NCBI RefSeq assembly: GCF_024172095.1
Contig: NZ_JAMZDX010000006.1
Coordinates: 434,001 to 498,000 of the forward strand
Length of the DNA: 64,000 nucleotides
Origin: Kitasatospora cinereorecta
GTDB taxonomy: Bacteria > Actinomycetota > Actinomycetes > Streptomycetales > Streptomycetaceae
Direction: 5' to 3'
In this document: in pieces, positions 61,107 through 64,000 of the stretch
Layout of the letters: every line of letters begins with the position of its first letter
Numbering within the stretch: position 1 is the first letter of the stretch
Position numbers and translations under genes: made by a program
The notes under the pieces: model-generated
The model's database searches: none
Told to the model about the DNA's origin: nothing
Seen by the model: only the letters and a program-made list of their open reading frames with translations

Positions 61107-61814
61107 TCAGCCCAGCAGCTCGTCGAGGTCCTCGTCCGCGCCCTCGTCGAGGGCCCGCATCAACCGCACCCGCCGCCGGGCGACCGCCTTCGCGTCGTCG
61201 TCGAGCACCATCCGCTCGAGCCGGTCCACCCGGTCGGCCACCGCGTCCAGCTTGCTGCTGTTGCGCCCGACCTCGGCCGCCAACGCGTTCAGCAACGGCA
61301 CCACCGCCGTGCCGATCACCTTCCGGACCACGCTCTCGGCCACCCGTGCCACCGCCGCGTCGACACTGCCCTCGGGCGGGTTCTCCACAGGCGGTGCGGG
61401 TGGCTTTTCCACTGCCTCGCGACGGGCGGTCTCCTCGACGTCGAGCAGGTGGCAGCGCACCTGACGTGCGACTTCGCTGTCGCGCAGCAGCATTGCGGCG
61501 TTCAGCACGGCACGCCGGGTGAACAGCGCCAGGGACCGCGCCCGCGACTGGATTCCACTGAGTTGCTTGAAGTAACCCAGTTGCACGCCGCTGACGACCC
61601 GGTACCCGTTGGCCGTGAGCTCCTGCCGATGGTCGAACACCATCGCCTTGATCACCGTCTCGTCGACGCCGAAGTACGCCGCCACGCCCTGCGTCGTGAC
61701 GTGCATCCCGTCCGGCAGCAGCGCCAGGGCCTTCACCCGGTCGAGCACCTCGACGCGTTCGACAACCCGGGCCCGCATGGTCGGGGATTCCAGCAGCACC
61801 GCGTCCACAGCCAT
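61107..61814 (-). CDS. Phage-type antirepressor-like DNA-binding protein
   Basis: 235 residues. An HTH-like segment (HVTTQGVAAYFGVDETVIKAMVFDHRQELTANG) is followed by SLALFTRRAVLNAAMLLRDSEVARQVRCHLLDVEE, the tail-domain style of antirepressors. A predicted coiled-coil and a highly charged tail follow. It is unlike its core neighbours but shares their codon bias, so it is resident rather than recent. A hairpin overlaps its ribosome site. ATG at 61814 with GAGGAG 10 bases upstream. Confidence 0.75.
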   Translation of the reverse strand: MAVDAVLLESPTMRARVVERVEVLDRVKALALLPDGMHVTTQGVAAYFGVDETVIKAMVFDHRQELTANGYRVVSGVQLGYFKQLSGIQSRARSLALFTRRAVLNAAMLLRDSEVARQVRCHLLDVEETARREAVEKPPAPPVENPPEGSVDAAVARVAESVVRKVIGTAVVPLLNALAAEVGRNSSKLDAVADRVDRLERMVLDDDAKAVARRRVRLMRALDEGADEDLDELLG

Positions 61815-61827
61815 GGCCGTGTCGCTC

Positions 61828-61848
61828 CTCTCGCTCCGCGAGCGGGAG
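61828..61848 (-). promoter_or_regulatory. Inverted repeat overlapping the ribosome site of the antirepressor-like gene
   Basis: CTCTCGCTC / GAGCGGGAG (one mismatch, G-U in RNA), 3-nt centre. Its left side overlaps the GAGGAG site at 61825-61830, so it could be an operator or translational control. Confidence 0.4.
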
Positions 61849-61961
61849 ACCGTCCCCCGCCCTCGAACAGAAGGCAACACGGCCATGACTCAGCCGATCA
61901 CCCGATCGACGGCGATCAACACGATCGAGCGGATTTGCTCAAGCGACTCACGTACCAGCCG

Positions 61962-63449
61962 TCACTGCTGTCCCGCCCACCACTCGCGGAGGGCGGCGAC
62001 GGCGGTGTCGTGGTCCATCGGGCCGTGCTCCAGGCGCAGCTCCAACAGGTGCTTGTAGGCCTGGCCGACGGCGGGGCCGGGCTTGAGGTCGAGGAGCTGC
62101 ATGATCTGGTTGCCGTCGAGCGCGGGGCGGATCGCGTCCAGTTCCTCCTGCGCCTTCAGCGTGGTGATCCGCTCCTCCAGGGAGTCGTACGTCCGCGCCA
62201 GCGCCGCCGCCTTCTTCTTGTTGCGGGTGGTGCAGTCGGAGCGGGTCAGCTTGTGGAGGCGCTCGAGCAGCGGGCCGGCGTCGGTGACGTAGCGGCGGAC
62301 GGCGGAGTCGGTCCACTCGCCGCCGCCGTAGCCGTGGAAGCGCAGGTGGAGCTCGACCAGGTGGGAGACCTCGTCGACCATGTCCTTGGAGTACTTGAGG
62401 TCGCGCATCCGCTTGCGGGTCATCTTGGCGCCGACCACCTCGTGGTGGTGGAAGGAGACCCGGCCGTCCGGCTCGAAGCGGCGGGTGCGCGGCTTGCCGA
62501 TGTCGTGCAGCAGCGCGGCGAGCCGCAGGACGAGGTCGGGCCCGTCGGTCTCCAGCGCGATGGCCTGCTCCAGGACGGTGAGCGAGTGCTCGTAGACGTC
62601 CTTGTGGCGGTGGTGCTCGTCGCGCTCCAGGCGCAGCGCGGGCAGTTCGGGCAGCACGTGGTCGGCGAGGCCGGTGTCGACCAGGAGCCGCAGGCCCTTG
62701 ACCGGGTGGGCGGCGAGCAGCAGCTTGTTGAGTTCGGCCTGGACGCGCTCGGCGGAGACGATGGTGATCCGCTCGGCCATGGCGGTCATCGCGGCGACCA
62801 CCTCGGGGGCGGGGTCGAAGTCCAGCTGGGCGGCGAACCGGGCGGCGCGCATCATCCGCAGCGGGTCGTCGGAGAAGGACTCCTCGGGGGTGGCGGGGGT
62901 GCGCAGCACCCGGGCCTCGAGGTCCTCCAGGCCGTGGTGGGGGTCGACGAAGCCGCGGCCGGGCAGGTCGACGGCCATCGCGTTGACGGTGAAGTCGCGG
63001 CGGACCAGGTCCTGCTCGATGGTGTCGCCGTAGGTGACCTCGGGCTTGCGGGAGGTGCGGTCGTACGCCTCGCTGCGGTAGGTGGTGATCTCGATCAGGA
63101 AGGAGCCGTCGGCGGTGTCCTTGCGGGCGCCGACGGTGCCGAAGGCGATGCCGACGTCCCAGACGGCGTCCGCCCAGCCCTTGACCAGCTTGAGGACCTG
63201 TTGCGGGCGGGCGTCGGTGGTGAAGTCCAGGTCGTTGCCGAGCCGGCCCAGCAGGGCGTCCCGTACCGAGCCGCCGACCAGCGCGAGGCGGAAGCCGGCC
63301 GACTCGAAGCGGCGGGCGATCTCGTCGGCGACCGGGGAGACCCGGAGCAGTTCCTGCAGCCCGAGGGCCTGCGCCTCGGTGAGGCCCGGGAGGGCGGCCG
63401 GGGCTGCGATGCTGGAATGATTGGCGCTGGAGGCGTTGGCAGTGGACAC
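61962..63449 (-). CDS. pcnA: CCA-adding tRNA nucleotidyltransferase / poly(A) polymerase family
   Basis: 495 residues. The class II nucleotidyltransferase core has LVGGSVRDALLG (GGS 59-61) and DLD (73-75), RRDFTVNAMAVDL, and an HD domain (LLHDIGKPRTRRF). Such enzymes add CCA to tRNA; both tRNA-Gly genes here lack encoded CCA and need it. The GTG at 63449 is preceded by TACCCT at 8 nt (leaderless). Confidence 0.95.
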   Translation of the reverse strand: MSTANASSANHSSIAAPAALPGLTEAQALGLQELLRVSPVADEIARRFESAGFRLALVGGSVRDALLGRLGNDLDFTTDARPQQVLKLVKGWADAVWDVGIAFGTVGARKDTADGSFLIEITTYRSEAYDRTSRKPEVTYGDTIEQDLVRRDFTVNAMAVDLPGRGFVDPHHGLEDLEARVLRTPATPEESFSDDPLRMMRAARFAAQLDFDPAPEVVAAMTAMAERITIVSAERVQAELNKLLLAAHPVKGLRLLVDTGLADHVLPELPALRLERDEHHRHKDVYEHSLTVLEQAIALETDGPDLVLRLAALLHDIGKPRTRRFEPDGRVSFHHHEVVGAKMTRKRMRDLKYSKDMVDEVSHLVELHLRFHGYGGGEWTDSAVRRYVTDAGPLLERLHKLTRSDCTTRNKKKAAALARTYDSLEERITTLKAQEELDAIRPALDGNQIMQLLDLKPGPAVGQAYKHLLELRLEHGPMDHDTAVAALREWWAGQQ

Positions 63450-63457
63450 GGCTCACA

Positions 63458-63463
63458 AGGGTA
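63458..63463 (-). promoter_or_regulatory. -10 element of pcnA, leaderless type
   Basis: TACCCT on the minus strand, 8 nt before the GTG start, as for purD. Confidence 0.5.
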
Positions 63464-63654
63464 CGTGCCCGGCCTCCCCCGCCGCTTTCGCGTTTCGCCC
63501 GCCGGGGTGCGTCCGGTCAGCTTCCGGCCCGCAACACTGCGGGCCCGGCCGCGTCGTTACCATGCCTGGGGGACGCTCCTCGGGGGCCCGGTGCCACCGG
63601 GCGACCGCGGCGGTGCGTGAACTGATCGAGCACGATCGAGAACGGCGAGGACGC

Positions 63655-64000
63655 GTGGACGAGCGGACCGGGCGGAGCGTTGGAGGGCGCGCGCTTCGCG
63701 GACGGCGCACGGGGCGGCTGGCCAGGGCCGCCGCCTCCGCGCTGGTGGCGGGCGGCCTGCTGGCGACCTCTGCCGCGACCACCGCGTCGGCCGTCGGTTC
63801 GGTGCTGACGGCGTCCCCCGAGTACCCGGCCACCATCGAGATCGACACGGTGACGCCGCAGAGCGCCGCCGACAACGGCACCGTGGTGGTGACCGGCAAG
63901 GTCACCAACTCGGGCAAGTCCACGCTGAAGTCCCCGACCGTCGCGGTACGCGGCCCGGTCCAGGGCCGGCCGCTGAAGACCCGCAGCGACCTCAACCTGA
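63655..64000 (+). CDS. DUF6049-type secreted/membrane protein (5' part only)
   Basis: About 115 residues are visible; the rest lies right of base 64000. An N-terminal basic region and a signal peptide (RAAASALVAGGLLATSAATTASA) are followed by an Ig-like fold start (IEIDTVTPQSAADNGTVVVTGKVTNSG). The position after pcnA matches the family, usually followed by murJ. GTG at 63655 with GAGGAC upstream. Confidence 0.75.
   Translation, partial: MDERTGRSVGGRALRGRRTGRLARAAASALVAGGLLATSAATTASAVGSVLTASPEYPATIEIDTVTPQSAADNGTVVVTGKVTNSGKSTLKSPTVAVRGPVQGRPLKTRSDLNL

Noticed and set aside
61896-61926. Four closely spaced GATC words as a methylation-type site cluster
   Set aside because: The spacing (8, 10, 9 bp) is irregular and GATC is common in CGATCG-rich DNA; only weak support.

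Overview
The window is high-GC DNA from an actinomycete, almost certainly a streptomycete (Streptomyces or Kitasatospora). Signs of this are very strong third-position G/C, many GTG and some TTG starts, an Lsr2-type nucleoid protein, a bacterial proteasome activator (Bpa), a mycothiol-type DinB enzyme, FemX, a LAxTG sortase tail, paired Ser/Thr kinases, and two perfect Streptomyces-type parS sites. The right-hand gene order (dnaB, rplI, rpsR, ssb, rpsF, PBP1, padR, ino1, LppU/SCO3897 family, pcnA, DUF6049) is the conserved actinobacterial block that lies near oriC. The window contains no rRNA, CRISPR array, insertion sequence or integrase that I can see.

Layout, left to right. 1-13.5 kb: purine biosynthesis genes purL (cut by the window edge), purQ, purS, purC and purD, all on the minus strand. 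Interspersed with them are a plus-strand lsr2 paralogue, two identical tRNA-Gly(GCC) genes and an ABC exporter/DesKR-type two-component operon, and a minus-strand dimethylformamidase-like protein and membrane protein. 13.8-24.4 kb is a mixed region: a 2-TM SLATT protein, a FadR/GntR regulator, a nitrilase-family amidase, a DinB/mycothiol enzyme, a BRO-N antirepressor-like protein, an MFS transporter, a secreted M64 peptidase, a BenE transporter and a sortase-anchored protein. 24.4-33.5 kb: the branched-chain 2-oxoacid dehydrogenase genes (bkdABC), a divergent orphan NarL/LuxR response regulator, an APH-fold kinase and two receptor Ser/Thr kinases. 33.7-43.6 kb: bpa, a proline/serine-rich surface protein, a GNAT, a quinone oxidoreductase, a K+ channel with an RCK domain, molybdenum cofactor genes (moeA, DUF6457, mobA), an MBL hydrolase, manA and a DHFR-like reductase. 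43.7-64 kb: the oriC-proximal core block.

The core block ties replication, segregation and wall growth together. dnaB is followed by a 454-bp spacer holding a cluster of DnaA boxes. The ribosomal/ssb operon contains a parS site between ssb and rpsF. femX and an alanine-racemase-like gene sit beside a GT87-type membrane glycosyltransferase and a class A PBP. A PadR regulator, with a three-unit operator-like repeat in its promoter, lies between the PBP gene and ino1. A second parS lies directly upstream of an MFS gene.

A recurring feature decides several start codons. Many genes have a TANNNT-like -10 hexamer 7-8 nt before the ATG/GTG and no Shine-Dalgarno, which indicates leaderless mRNAs (bpa, purD, pcnA, MATE, APH, GNAT, K+ channel). 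Functional calls come from motif recognition and remembered family knowledge; no database search was run.
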